Positions 53,129-64,000 of a stretch of 64,000 bases of DNA are shown piece after piece. This stretch comes from Rhizobium sp. ARZ01 (GTDB taxonomy: Bacteria > Pseudomonadota > Alphaproteobacteria > Rhizobiales > Rhizobiaceae). Within the stretch, counting starts at the first letter, position 1; every line of letters begins with the position of its first letter. Under the pieces are notes generated by a model. It was not told the origin of the DNA, ran no database searches, and was given only the letters and a program-made list of their open reading frames with translations. Where the stretch lies: positions 571,284 to 635,283 of the forward strand of contig NZ_JACVAE010000003.1 in NCBI RefSeq assembly GCF_014851675.1. Direction: 5' to 3'. A program made the translations under genes and the position numbers.

Positions 53129-55396
53129 ATGAGAGACCTCTCCGCGGGTCCGCGCGTACTTCTCAAGCGGCTGCGCGAACTAATGGCGGAGCCGCTCGAG
53201 CCACAGGATCGCCTGGACCAGATCGTGCGCCAGATCGCGCAGAACATGGTCGCGGAAGTGTGTTCCGTCTACGTGCTGCGTTCCGATGGCATTCTCGAAC
53301 TCTACGCCACCGAGGGTCTCAATCCCGGCGCCGTCCACCTGGCTCAGTTGAAGATGGGCCAAGGCCTCGTCGGCACGATCGCCGCTTCGGCGCAGCCGCT
53401 CAACCTTTCGGATGCGCAATCGCATCCCGCCTTCCGCTATCTGCCGGAGACGGGCGAGGAGATTTATCATTCGTTCCTCGGCGTGCCGATTTTGCGCACA
53501 GGCCGCGCGCTCGGCGTTCTCGTCGTGCAGAACAAGGCGAGCCGCACCTATCGCGAGGACGAGCTCGAGGCGTTGGAAACGACCGCCATGGTGCTGGCAG
53601 AGATGGTCGCGACCGGCGAACTGAAGAAGCTCACCAAGCCCGGCCTCGAACTCGACCTGTCAAGGCCGGTCTCGATCGACGGCGCCAGTTTTGGTGAGGG
53701 GATCGGGCTCGGCTATGTCGTTCTCCACGAGCCGCGCATCGTTGTCACCAATCTTCTGAACGAGGATTCGGAGCACGAACTGGGGCGGCTTGCCGAGGCG
53801 TTGGGATCCTTGCGCATCTCGATCGACGATATGCTGTCGCGCCGCGACGTGCCGGTCGAGGGCGAGCACCGTGAGGTGCTCGAGACCTACCGCATGTTCG
53901 CCCATGATCGCGGCTGGGTACGCAAGCTGGAAGAAGCGATCCGCAACGGCTTGACGGCGGAGGCGGCGGTCGAGCGGGTGCAGAGCGAGACGAAGGCGCG
54001 GATGATTCGGCTGACGGATCCGTATCTGCGTGAGCGCATGCACGACTTCGACGATCTTGCCAATCGACTGCTCCGCCAGTTGACCGGCTATGGCGCGAAG
54101 CTCTCCGCCAGCAGTTTCCCGAATGATGCGATCGTGGTCGCACGCGCCATGGGCGCCGCGGAGCTCCTGGACTATCCGCGTGAAAATGTGCGCGGGCTGG
54201 TGCTGGAGGAGGGGGCCGTCACGAGCCATGTGGTGATCGTGGCCCGCGCCATGGGGATCCCGGTCGTGGGCCAGGCGGCCGGCGCGGTTGCGCTTGCCGA
54301 GAACAACGATGCGGTCATCATCGACGGCGACGAAGCCAAGGTGCATCTGCGCCCGGTGCAAGACCTGCAGCGCTCCTATGAGGACAAGGTCAGGCTTCGT
54401 GCCCGCCGCCAGGCGCAGTATCGCGCGTTGGTCGCAGTCGATCCGGTCACGAAGGACGGCAGGCAGATCAACCTCCAGATGAATGCGGGCCTGCTGGTGG
54501 ACCTGCCGCATCTGGCCGAATCGGGCGCGCTCGGCATCGGGCTCTTCCGTACCGAGCTCCAGTTCATGATCGCCTCGACCATGCCCAAGGCCGAGGAGCA
54601 GGAGGCCTTCTATCGCAACGTGCTGAAACAGGCTGCGGGGCGGCCGGTGACGTTTCGCACGCTCGACATCGGCGGCGACAAGGTGGTGCCCTATTTCCGC
54701 AGCACCGACGAGGAGAACCCTGCGCTTGGCTGGCGGGCGATCCGGCTGTCGCTGGACCGGCCCGGCCTGCTGCGCACGCAGCTCCGCGCGATGCTGAGGG
54801 CGACGGCCGGAAGCGAATTGCGGCTGATGTTGCCAATGGTGACGGAAGTGGCCGAGCTCAGAGAGGTTCGCGGACTGCTGCAGAAGGAGATCGAGCGGCA
54901 ATCGAAGATCGGCGAACAACTGCCGAAGAAACTGCAGTTCGGTGCCATGCTGGAGGTGCCGGCGCTGCTCTGGCAGCTCGATGAGCTCATGGCGGAGGTT
55001 GATTTCGTCTCCGTCGGTTCGAATGACCTGTTCCAGTTCACGATGGCGGTCGATCGCGGCAATGCACGCGTCTCTGACCGGTTCGATAATCTCGGTCGTC
55101 CGTTCCTTCGGGTTTTGCGCGACATCGTGCGGGCAGCGGAGCGCAATTCGACCCCCGTTACCCTTTGCGGGGAAATGGCGGGTAAACCGATCACGGCGAT
55201 GGCGCTGCTCGGCCTGGGGTTCCGTTCGGTGTCGATGTCGGCAACTGCGTTGGGACCGGTGAAGGCGATGCTTCTGAGCCTTGACGCAGAGAAGCTCGAG
55301 GCAGTGTTGGAAGCGGCGCTGGAGGACTCCCGGCCGACGCAGACCGTGCGGCAGATCCTGACGGACTTCGCCGCCGAGAACAGTATACCGCTATAG
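53129..55396 (+). CDS. ptsP: nitrogen-PTS enzyme I, PtsP (EI-Ntr)
   Basis: A 755-residue GAF-domain enzyme I of the nitrogen phosphotransfer system. Residues 1-160 form a GAF domain (EVCSVYVLRSDGILELYATEGL); after it come the EI-N half with the phosphorylatable His in GAVTSHVVIVARAMGIP and the PEP-binding barrel with GIGLFRTELQFM, TFRTLDIGGDK and VSVGSNDLFQFTMAVDRGN. It takes phosphate from PEP to NPr (PtsO) and EIIA-Ntr, linking nitrogen status to potassium and carbon control. Placement right after lysC is a conserved alphaproteobacterial arrangement. Confidence 0.95.
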   Translation: MRDLSAGPRVLLKRLRELMAEPLEPQDRLDQIVRQIAQNMVAEVCSVYVLRSDGILELYATEGLNPGAVHLAQLKMGQGLVGTIAASAQPLNLSDAQSHPAFRYLPETGEEIYHSFLGVPILRTGRALGVLVVQNKASRTYREDELEALETTAMVLAEMVATGELKKLTKPGLELDLSRPVSIDGASFGEGIGLGYVVLHEPRIVVTNLLNEDSEHELGRLAEALGSLRISIDDMLSRRDVPVEGEHREVLETYRMFAHDRGWVRKLEEAIRNGLTAEAAVERVQSETKARMIRLTDPYLRERMHDFDDLANRLLRQLTGYGAKLSASSFPNDAIVVARAMGAAELLDYPRENVRGLVLEEGAVTSHVVIVARAMGIPVVGQAAGAVALAENNDAVIIDGDEAKVHLRPVQDLQRSYEDKVRLRARRQAQYRALVAVDPVTKDGRQINLQMNAGLLVDLPHLAESGALGIGLFRTELQFMIASTMPKAEEQEAFYRNVLKQAAGRPVTFRTLDIGGDKVVPYFRSTDEENPALGWRAIRLSLDRPGLLRTQLRAMLRATAGSELRLMLPMVTEVAELREVRGLLQKEIERQSKIGEQLPKKLQFGAMLEVPALLWQLDELMAEVDFVSVGSNDLFQFTMAVDRGNARVSDRFDNLGRPFLRVLRDIVRAAERNSTPVTLCGEMAGKPITAMALLGLGFRSVSMSATALGPVKAMLLSLDAEKLEAVLEAALEDSRPTQTVRQILTDFAAENSIPL

Positions 55397-55508
55397 CGAT
55401 CCGCGATTTGCGGATGCGGGGCGACCCATTGATTAACATCCGTGCACGGCCTTTTCGACGACCCAAAGGGGCAGTAGCAGTGTGCGATTGAAATTCTGGA
55501 GTTCTACG

Positions 55509-56591
55509 GTGGCGAAGCTTCCGGTTGAAAAGATGCGCGAACTGGAACGCCGCTTCGGCGAGATCGAGGCACGCATGTCCGCCGGTCCCGATTCGGAGAC
55601 CTATGTGCGGCTCGCGTCGGAGTATTCCGAGTTGCAACCGGTGGTGACGAAGATCCGCGAGTATCAAAAGACGGAGGCTGAGGTTGCCGACCTCGAGGCG
55701 ATGCTTGCGGACAGGGGGACGGATCGCGAGATGCGCGACCTCGCTGAGATGGAGTTGCCCGACCTGAAGGCCACTATCGAAACGTTGGAGCAGGAAATGC
55801 AGATCCTGCTTCTGCCAAAGGACGCCGCCGACGAAAAGAGCGCGATCCTGGAAATTCGAGCCGGCACAGGCGGCTCCGAAGCCGCGCTTTTCGCCGGTGA
55901 TCTGTTTCGCATGTATGAGCGCTTCGCGTCTACAAATGGCTGGAAGGTGGAAGTGCTATCGGCCAGCGAAGGCGAGGCTGGCGGCTACAAGGAGATCATC
56001 GCGACGATCTCCGGACGCGGCGTGTTCGCCAAGTTGAAGTTCGAATCCGGAGTTCACCGCGTTCAGCGCGTGCCGGAGACTGAAGCAAGCGGGCGGATCC
56101 ATACCTCGGCTGCGACAGTTGCGGTGCTGCCCGAGGCCGAGGAGATCGACATCGAGATCCGCGCGGAGGATATCCGCATCGACACCATGCGCTCGTCGGG
56201 CGCGGGCGGACAGCACGTCAACACGACCGACTCAGCCGTGCGCATCACGCATTTGCCGACTGGGCTGGTCGTGACGAGTTCGGAAAAGTCGCAGCACCAG
56301 AACCGCGCCAAGGCGATGCAGGTGTTGCGCTCACGCCTCTACGACATAGAGCGCCAGCGGGCCGAGAGCGAACGATCCGCCGACCGCAAGAGCCAGGTCG
56401 GTTCCGGCGACCGTTCCGAACGCATCCGCACCTACAATTTTCCGCAAGGCCGCGTGACCGACCATCGCATCAACCTGACCCTCTACAAGCTCGACCGGAT
56501 GATGGAAGGCGAGATTGACGAGGTGGTGGACGCGCTGGTTGCCGATTACCAGGCCGGTCAGCTTGCCCTGCTTGCCGAGCAGCGGGGCTGA
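55509..56591 (+). CDS. prfA: peptide chain release factor 1
   Basis: A 360-residue RF1 that recognises UAA and UAG. The GGQ motif is [14 protein letters not shown] and the anticodon-like PxT region lies in the middle domain. The GTG at 55509 is the start: it has GGAG upstream and gives the family opening [16 protein letters not shown]. Upstream in-frame codons to 55482 would add nine residues. It is followed 3 bases after its stop by prmC, which methylates the glutamine of the GGQ motif. Confidence 0.94.
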   Translation: MAKLPVEKMRELERRFGEIEARMSAGPDSETYVRLASEYSELQPVVTKIREYQKTEAEVADLEAMLADRGTDREMRDLAEMELPDLKATIETLEQEMQILLLPKDAADEKSAILEIRAGTGGSEAALFAGDLFRMYERFASTNGWKVEVLSASEGEAGGYKEIIATISGRGVFAKLKFESGVHRVQRVPETEASGRIHTSAATVAVLPEAEEIDIEIRAEDIRIDTMRSSGAGGQHVNTTDSAVRITHLPTGLVVTSSEKSQHQNRAKAMQVLRSRLYDIERQRAESERSADRKSQVGSGDRSERIRTYNFPQGRVTDHRINLTLYKLDRMMEGEIDEVVDALVADYQAGQLALLAEQRG

Positions 56592-56594
56592 TCG

Positions 56595-57458
56595 ATGACC
56601 GCCGTCACAGTTTCCGATGCGCTCGCCGATGCGCGCCGACGGTTGGTCGGGGGCGGCATCGCGGATGCGGCGCGCGAGACGCGCCTTCTGGTCGGCGGTC
56701 TGTTGGAGCTGGAGCCGGCCGCGCTGATTTCCGGGGGCGCACGGGTGCTGACCCAAGCCGAGCTGGAACTGCTTGAAACTGCGCTGGTTCGCCGGTTGGC
56801 TCGGGAGCCGGTTTACCGCATCCTTGGCAGCCGTCCATTCTTCGGTCTTACGCTGACCCTTTCACCTGATACGCTCGAACCGCGGTCTGATACGGAAATT
56901 CTCGTCGAGCGGTTGATGCCGCGTGCGCGGGCTATCGTGGCCGATAAGGGCACTTGCGGGGTCCTTGACCTTGGTACGGGGACGGGTGCGATCTGCCTGG
57001 CGCTGATCGATGCGGTTCCCGGCGTCGTCGGTACCGGCACGGACATCTCGCCCGGCGCTCTTGAGACGGCGCGAGCCAATGCCCAATTGAACGGCCTGGC
57101 GGATCGGTTTGATTCTGTCGAGAGCGACTGGTTTTCCGCGGTGGACGGCACCTTCGACATTATCGTGTCAAATCCACCCTATATTCGTTCGGATGTGGTC
57201 GACGGTCTTGCCGATGAAGTGAGGCAATTCGATCCGCGGCGTGCGCTCGACGGCGGCGACGATGGGTTGACGGCGTATCGCGCAATCGCCCGCAAGGCTG
57301 CGGACCATCTCGCACCGGCGGGCATTGTCGGTCTCGAGATTGGCTACGACCAGAAGGAGCCGGTAGCAGCGCTCATGAGCGGGAGAGGTTTCCGCTTACT
57401 TGAGGCAGCTCCGGACCTCGGCGGGAACGACCGGGTTCTCATTTTTGCCAATAGCTGA
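56595..57458 (+). CDS. prmC: peptide chain release factor N5-glutamine methyltransferase
   Basis: A 287-residue PrmC/HemK. It methylates the Gln of the GGQ motif in RF1 and RF2. The N-terminal helical domain is followed by SAM motif LDLGTGTGAICLAL and the catalytic IVSNPPYIRSDVV (NPPY), with PRRALDGGDDGLTAYRAI further on, all signature regions. It directly follows prfA, the usual operon. Confidence 0.95.
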   Translation: MTAVTVSDALADARRRLVGGGIADAARETRLLVGGLLELEPAALISGGARVLTQAELELLETALVRRLAREPVYRILGSRPFFGLTLTLSPDTLEPRSDTEILVERLMPRARAIVADKGTCGVLDLGTGTGAICLALIDAVPGVVGTGTDISPGALETARANAQLNGLADRFDSVESDWFSAVDGTFDIIVSNPPYIRSDVVDGLADEVRQFDPRRALDGGDDGLTAYRAIARKAADHLAPAGIVGLEIGYDQKEPVAALMSGRGFRLLEAAPDLGGNDRVLIFANS

Positions 57459-57807
57459 CGTGCTGGTGTTGTTGCAGATACACAACTTCCTGTTCCGGTG
57501 CCAAGATGTCGCAAAGAAAAGGCTTGGAATCATCGATGAAGCGAGATAGGTTGCGACTACGCACTGGGCAAGGGTCATATAAAAACAGATTCGCTCTGAT
57601 ATGACCGACGCGAAGCTTTCTCTCAAAGAAGAGTTGCTGGGGTTTAAGACTGCTCTGTGCAGGTACCTGTCAATTTGACGTTTAGCGGCGACAGGACCAC
57701 CGGGGAGCGTGGTATGTTCGCCGACGAGATTTCGCCCGGGCTGCCATTGCAGCCGGGTGGTGCAGATACACGATCATCAAGACCAGAGACTTCAGGTGAG
57801 TGAGAAC
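57459..57807. other. 349-base leader region of the DUF4167 gene
   Basis: No gene of confidence. A hairpin CCCGG-G-CTGC / GCAG-CCGGG lies at 57735-57757 within 50 bases of the start at 57808 and could be a 5' UTR element. A 25-codon frame at 57601 lacks a ribosome site and is not claimed. A TATAAA occurs near 57580 without a matching -35. Confidence 0.4.
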
Positions 57808-58461
57808 ATGAGGCCAGGACAGCAAAACAAGCGCGGCCGCGGGCGTAACAACAACAATAACAACAACAATAACAACAACAACAACTTCCGCAAAGGCGGC
57901 AATCCGCTGACCCGGACCTATGACAGCTCCGGACCGGACGTGAAGGTCAGGGGCACGGCGCAGACGATTGCGGAGAAATACGCGGCACTTGCGCGTGACG
58001 CGCAGAGCTCCGGCGACCGTGTCATGGCGGAGAACTATCTCCAGCACGCCGAGCACTACAATCGCATCATTCTTTCCGCGCAGCAGCAGATGCAGGAGCG
58101 CCACCAGCGCGAGGATCGCAACGACTTCAACGACCGCGACGGTTTCGACCGAGACCAAGACGATGGTGATTTCGTCGCCGCGGACGAAGCGCCGGTTGTT
58201 GCCGCGCCGACGCCGGTCGCCACGCCTGTGGCGGAACCCGTCAACGACGGAACCGGCCCGCAGCCGATCATCGAGGGAACTCCGGCAGAGGTTTCGCTGG
58301 AGGAAGAAGCGACCCGTCAGCCGTCGCGTCGTCGCAACGCACCTCGCCAGCGCCGTCCGCGCCGCGGCGAAGGCCAGCAGGGTGGGGAAGATGCGCAGGC
58401 AGCTCCCGCTGAAGGCGGCGAAGCGCCCGCACCTGTACTCGAGGCAGCAGCTTCGGAGTAA
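57808..58461 (+). CDS. DUF4167 domain protein with poly-asparagine tract
   Basis: A 217-residue basic, low-complexity protein. The N-terminus MRPGQQNKRGRGR is followed by 13 consecutive Asn, then the conserved part NPLTRTYDSSGPDVKVRGTA and AEKYAALARDAQSSGDRVMAEN, which is the DUF4167 core of alphaproteobacteria. The rest is acidic/Ala-Pro-rich with an RRRNAPRQRRPRR patch. The arginine- and asparagine-rich ends suggest an RNA-associated protein, but that is inference. ATG at 57808 follows AGGTGAG. A strong terminator follows. Confidence 0.85.
   Translation: MRPGQQNKRGRGRNNNNNNNNNNNNNFRKGGNPLTRTYDSSGPDVKVRGTAQTIAEKYAALARDAQSSGDRVMAENYLQHAEHYNRIILSAQQQMQERHQREDRNDFNDRDGFDRDQDDGDFVAADEAPVVAAPTPVATPVAEPVNDGTGPQPIIEGTPAEVSLEEEATRQPSRRRNAPRQRRPRRGEGQQGGEDAQAAPAEGGEAPAPVLEAAASE
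57847..57885 (+). repeat. AAC/AAT trinucleotide microsatellite
   Basis: Thirteen consecutive Asn codons (AAC mostly, with AAT at positions 4 and 8) encode the poly-Asn tract. The length of such a run can change by slippage in multiples of three without breaking the frame. Confidence 0.9.
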
Positions 58462-58522
58462 GTTGAGCCTGCCTGTTGCGAAAGCATTTGCTAGCAACTG
58501 GAGCGCCTCGAAACGACATTGG

Positions 58523-58556
58523 ACCGTCCGCAACATGCTGTTGCGGACGGTTTTTT
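58523..58556 (+). terminator. Rho-independent terminator downstream of the DUF4167 gene
   Basis: ACCGTCCGCAACA (58523-58535) pairs perfectly with TGTTGCGGACGGT (58539-58551) around TGC, followed by TTTTTT at 58551-58556. Located 62 bases after the stop; a textbook intrinsic terminator. Confidence 0.9.
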
Positions 58557-58694
58557 GTTGCCTCTCACCCTGAGGCCCAGCTCCCTCCGTGGTTTTGGAA
58601 ATTTGCGAACCGGCCGGATCCAACCTTGATCGCCGGGCGGAGGACGCGGTTGTTTATTCGCCGGGGCGGTCACAAACTTAATGGTTGCGCCTCC

Positions 58695-58722
58695 CTTTAA
58701 TTCCGCCTTCGCGTCCCCATAT
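58695..58722 (+). promoter_or_regulatory. RpoH-type heat-shock promoter of clpB
   Basis: CTTTAA at 58695-58700, 14 bases, then CCCCATAT at 58715-58722. The -10 element matches the sigma-32 consensus CCCCATNT exactly; the -35 CTTTAA differs at one position from CTTGAA. It is about 96 bases upstream of the clpB start, giving a leader of about 90 bases. Confidence 0.75.
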
Positions 58723-58818
58723 TCGAGTTCGTAATGACGGGTTCGCCTTGATGGGAACCTGATCCTGAATCGCCGATCGGCGCCGCAAAAAGGGCCGGTC
58801 GAGTCATGGAGGTAGTCT

Positions 58819-61422
<2,604 letters not shown>

Positions 61423-61444
61423 TCTAGGCTTGATGGAAACAACG

Positions 61445-61478
61445 AGCGGCGCGCGGATCGTAAGGTCCCCGCGCTGCT
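61445..61478 (+). terminator. possible terminator downstream of clpB
   Basis: The GC-rich sequence at 61445-61456 (starting AGCGGCGCG) can pair imperfectly with CCGCGCTGCT at 61469-61478, 22 bases after the clpB stop, followed by TT. Bulges make this uncertain. Confidence 0.4.
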
Positions 61479-61631
61479 TTCGTATGGACGCAGCGTCCCA
61501 AGCAGGCTGCGAACTGCATTGCCGGGGAATGCCCACGGCTAATCGGTCAGATTTGTCGTAAATCGAACCGGCTGTATAAATCGATCTCGATTTAAAGGAA
61601 TCTGCAGCACCTGCGCAGCGCTTGCGGCCGG

Positions 61632-63593
61632 CTATTCCTTCGCGGCGACTTCGGGGCCACCGTCCTTGCGGCCAAGAAGGTCGTCGATTCGTTTCCGCTC
61701 GACCTGGAACTGCGTGAGCGCCTTGCCTTCAAGCGACTTTCCGCCGGGCAGTCTGATCTTCAGCGGGTCCACCTTACTACCGTTCACGATCAACTCGTAA
61801 TGCAGGTGCGCCCCCGTAGAGAGCCCAGTAGACCCGACATACCCGATGACTTGTCCCTGCTTGACCTTGCCGCCGACCTTGACACCCTTCGCGATGGCGC
61901 TCTGGTGGTTATAGGACGAAACATAGCCGTTGGCGTGCCGGATCAGTGTCTGGTTGCCGTAGCCCGATGCCCAACCGGCCTTTTCGACGGTGCCGTTGCC
62001 GGCGGCGATGATCGGCGTGCCGCGCGGCGCGGACCAGTCCGTCCCGGTGTGCATGCGCGAGAAGCCGAGAACGGGGTGGCGCCGCATGCCGTAGCCGGAC
62101 GAGAAGCGGCCGTTCGGCACGGGATTGCGCAACAGGAACTGGCGGATGCTCTTGCCGTCCTGGTCGTAGTAGTCGACAGCGCCGTCGTCCGAATCCTGGA
62201 AGCGGTAGACGCGTGTGTCCGTGTCGCCGAAATGAGCGTTGATGTAGAGGATTTCGGAGTCTGCCGAAGCGACGCCGGTGTCGTCGGCGACGGAGAAAAA
62301 GGCTTCAAGCGTATCGTTTGGTCGAAGCTGCGCCTGGAAGTCGACATTGCTGGCAAGGACGCGGACCAATTGCGCCGTCATATCCGTACCCATGCCGTAG
62401 GACAGCGCAGCGCGATAGATGCCGTCATAAACGCGCGGCAGGTCGCGGCCGGAAATCATCGCCGGGCGGTTGTCGCCGTCGAAAGCCGTGGCAACCGCGG
62501 CAAGCGGCGGCGGCTCCGTGCCGGGAACAAAGCGTCCCTTATCGTCGAGCGCCACGGTCGTTACGTGCCGGCCACTGGAATAGACCGAGGCGCGGACGAT
62601 GTCTGCCTGCTTGCCCTCCTGCATCACGCAGACGCGCAGTACGTCCCCTTGTGCAAGCTCTGTGCTTCCAAGCACGCCTTGCAAGTAACCGGAAAGATCC
62701 TCGGCCTGGGCCTTGGTATAACCGGCCCCGGTCATGATGCCGACGATGTCTTCACGCCGGCGCACGGGAATGACGTCGTCCGCGTATTCAGGGTCGTCCG
62801 GCGTCAGCGCGTCGAAATCGGAGACGCTCATATTCTCCTCGACAATGCGCGCTGTCAGGCCTTGCAGCATGTCCAGGTCACCGGCATCGGAGGCAAAACG
62901 CTGCGGGTCGACATAATAGAGGGAAGCAACCTGCGTGCTACCGTCGGTGAGCGCAGAGCCATTGGTGCGCACGTTTTCTTCGACCTCGTCCACCGACATC
63001 TGGTCGGCATAGGCGAGCGCTGACCCACCAGTCGGGAAGTCGCCATTCTTCAGAGCCACTTCGGATTCGACATCGGAGCCATAGATCGTTCCGGTGCGTG
63101 CGACCGACTGCTGCTCGTCCTTGTCGCCGTCGGAGAAGATCGCCAGCGGGTCGAAACGGGGATAGTCCTCGCCGGTCGAGTGATTGGCGGCAAGCGCCAT
63201 GGTGACGTGAGCGAAGGGCTTGCGGCGAACCACTTCCTTCTCGCCGTCATGGATCATGGTCGAAACTTCCATGATCTTCTTGTCGGCGGGCTTGGCAACG
63301 ATATTCGGCTCGAGAATCCGCTGGCCGCGCTTGACGGCGTTTGCCGCCTGCGGCGGATGATCATGTGGCTCCAACGCGGCAAAGGCTTCTGCCGGGATCG
63401 CCAGTTGCTGGCGACCATCGAGGGCCGCAAAAAGCGCAACCCCCATCAGGATGGAAGAGGTGATGCCGGTGAGGAACGTGCCGGAAAGCCAGCGCAACGA
63501 GATCTCGCGGCGGTCCGGGGCGCGTCGGCCATCCGCCAGGATTGGCGGCTCATTGCCGAGCGTTCGGATCATGTTCCTGTCGGTCGTCGTCAT
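61632..63593 (-). CDS. M23-family murein endopeptidase-like membrane protein
   Basis: A 653-residue envelope protein. A cytoplasmic N-terminus of about 40 residues is followed by one membrane helix (about residues 45-65), a long periplasmic region of about 400 residues with a LysM-like or OapA-like part, and a C-terminal M23 peptidase. The zinc ligands are in MHTGTDWSAPRGTPI (HxxxD) and GAHLHYEL (HxH). It probably cleaves peptidoglycan crosslinks during growth. I use the ATG at 63593; an upstream frame to 63665 is longer but less family-like. It is divergent to the rRNA operon beyond the window. Confidence 0.9.
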   Translation of the reverse strand: MTTTDRNMIRTLGNEPPILADGRRAPDRREISLRWLSGTFLTGITSSILMGVALFAALDGRQQLAIPAEAFAALEPHDHPPQAANAVKRGQRILEPNIVAKPADKKIMEVSTMIHDGEKEVVRRKPFAHVTMALAANHSTGEDYPRFDPLAIFSDGDKDEQQSVARTGTIYGSDVESEVALKNGDFPTGGSALAYADQMSVDEVEENVRTNGSALTDGSTQVASLYYVDPQRFASDAGDLDMLQGLTARIVEENMSVSDFDALTPDDPEYADDVIPVRRREDIVGIMTGAGYTKAQAEDLSGYLQGVLGSTELAQGDVLRVCVMQEGKQADIVRASVYSSGRHVTTVALDDKGRFVPGTEPPPLAAVATAFDGDNRPAMISGRDLPRVYDGIYRAALSYGMGTDMTAQLVRVLASNVDFQAQLRPNDTLEAFFSVADDTGVASADSEILYINAHFGDTDTRVYRFQDSDDGAVDYYDQDGKSIRQFLLRNPVPNGRFSSGYGMRRHPVLGFSRMHTGTDWSAPRGTPIIAAGNGTVEKAGWASGYGNQTLIRHANGYVSSYNHQSAIAKGVKVGGKVKQGQVIGYVGSTGLSTGAHLHYELIVNGSKVDPLKIRLPGGKSLEGKALTQFQVERKRIDDLLGRKDGGPEVAAKE

Positions 63594-63876
63594 GCCGATC
63601 GCGTTGGTCCCGTGTCGTTGCGCGCCGTTCCAGCGGCCCGAAGATGTACATGTTAACAGGCGCAAGTCAAATCAGCACCACGTCGCGTTTACGTGGGAAT
63701 CGCATGTAACGTGCGCGTTGATCGGTGATGACGTTGCCATTGTGAAAATATGAGGGCGGACCGGCGAAAATGCCCTTCATGCATGTGGATAAAGAAATCG
63801 CGGCGCGGAAAGCGCTGGAAAACCGGCGCTTGCTCGGCGGCCGACCAGATTTTTCAAAAAACTGTCATTTTGGCTG
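63594..63876. other. upstream region of the M23 gene and rRNA promoter
   Basis: No gene. It should contain the leftward promoter for the M23 peptidase and UP-element-like sequence for the rRNA promoter (an AT-rich TTTTTCAAAAAACTGTCATTTT run lies just left of the -35, at 63850-63871). Confidence 0.5.
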
Positions 63877-63905
63877 TTGACTTGGTTTGGTGTTGGGCCT
63901 AGAAA
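63877..63905 (+). promoter_or_regulatory. probable rRNA operon promoter
   Basis: TTGACT at 63877-63882, a 17-base spacer, then TAGAAA at 63900-63905, with an A/T-rich tract upstream. The next 95 bases to the window end resemble the conserved leader of rhizobial rrn operons. The 16S gene itself would begin beyond position 64000. Confidence 0.7.
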
Positions 63906-64000
63906 CCGCCTCACCAACGAGGGCGGCGGCGCTGCTAGCGACTGACGAACTCGCTCTGAAGTTTCCGAATGGATGCGGATTGAGTGAAGCTGGTTTTGAC

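Noticed and set aside
57601..57678. 25-codon frame with ATG in the DUF4167 leader
   Set aside because: No Shine-Dalgarno, no similarity; too short to support.
57847..57885. CRISPR-like or satellite repeat
   Set aside because: The repeat is an in-frame Asn codon run, not spaced direct repeats.

Overview
The window is about 64 kb of chromosome from an alphaproteobacterium of the Rhizobiaceae, most likely Sinorhizobium/Ensifer. The pointers are the gene content and order (ftsEX, hpt, cpdR, lysA-lptM-argH, the etfBA/hbdA block, secA/PPIase/argJ, grxC/nitrilase/DUF1178/ubiG, lysC-ptsP-prfA-prmC, clpB), high G+C, a RIME-type rhizobial palindromic repeat, and Rhizobiales-specific families such as the TIGR02302/DUF4175 and DUF4167 proteins. 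No taxonomic search was possible, so genus is inference.

Layout. 0-11.4 kb: tail of an Ldh-type dehydrogenase, a DUF218/YdcF envelope protein, ftsEX, hypoxanthine phosphoribosyltransferase, the ClpXP adaptor CpdR, a large DUF4175 protein, the lysine gene lysA with lipoprotein lptM, then argH and tlpA back to back. 11.4-20.3 kb: sulfate ABC transporter (sbp-cysT-cysW-cysA), the electron-transfer flavoprotein/3-hydroxybutyryl-CoA dehydrogenase set etfB-etfA-hbdA, and an operon for a HIG1-like protein, a cobalamin adenosyltransferase and a rhomboid protease. 20.4-25.8 kb: SDR, BrkB-family membrane protein, GluQRS, AlkA-type glycosylase, HNH protein, DsbB, YqaA. 25.9-29.2 kb: tRNA-Leu(CAA) followed by a decayed accessory patch (5'-truncated solute-binding protein, intact amino-acid permease and ATPase, two wrecked FAD-protein starts). 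29.2-42.1 kb: nucleotide cyclase, BON protein, acyl-CoA synthetase, polysaccharide GNAT plus flippase, secA, parvulin PPIase, argJ and mutT. 42.2-51.7 kb: a lone Flp pilin pair, comF, grxC, nitrilase-family hydrolase, ubiG, an orphan two-gene unit of unknown function (46.8-47.8 kb), gene remnants, and a LysR regulator with an apparent frameshift. 51.8-64 kb: lysC, ptsP, prfA, prmC, DUF4167, clpB, an M23 peptidase, and at the right edge a promoter and leader that look like the start of an rRNA operon.

Most of the window is ordinary core chromosome. Amino acid synthesis (lysA, lysC, argH, argJ), sulfur uptake, protein export and quality control (secA, PPIase, clpB, cpdR), envelope and division functions, and translation termination are all conserved. 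The less ordinary parts are the tRNA-Leu patch, the 46.1-48.1 kb patch, the single pilin locus and several regulatory sites: an ACGT palindrome before etfB, an RpoH-type promoter before clpB, and a CtrA-like site before the pilin genes. I found no convincing CRISPR array, intact insertion sequence, integrase, or clearly new defence or biosynthetic system. The best candidate for something undescribed is the orphan two-gene unit at 46.8-47.8 kb, and that claim rests only on my not recognising it.
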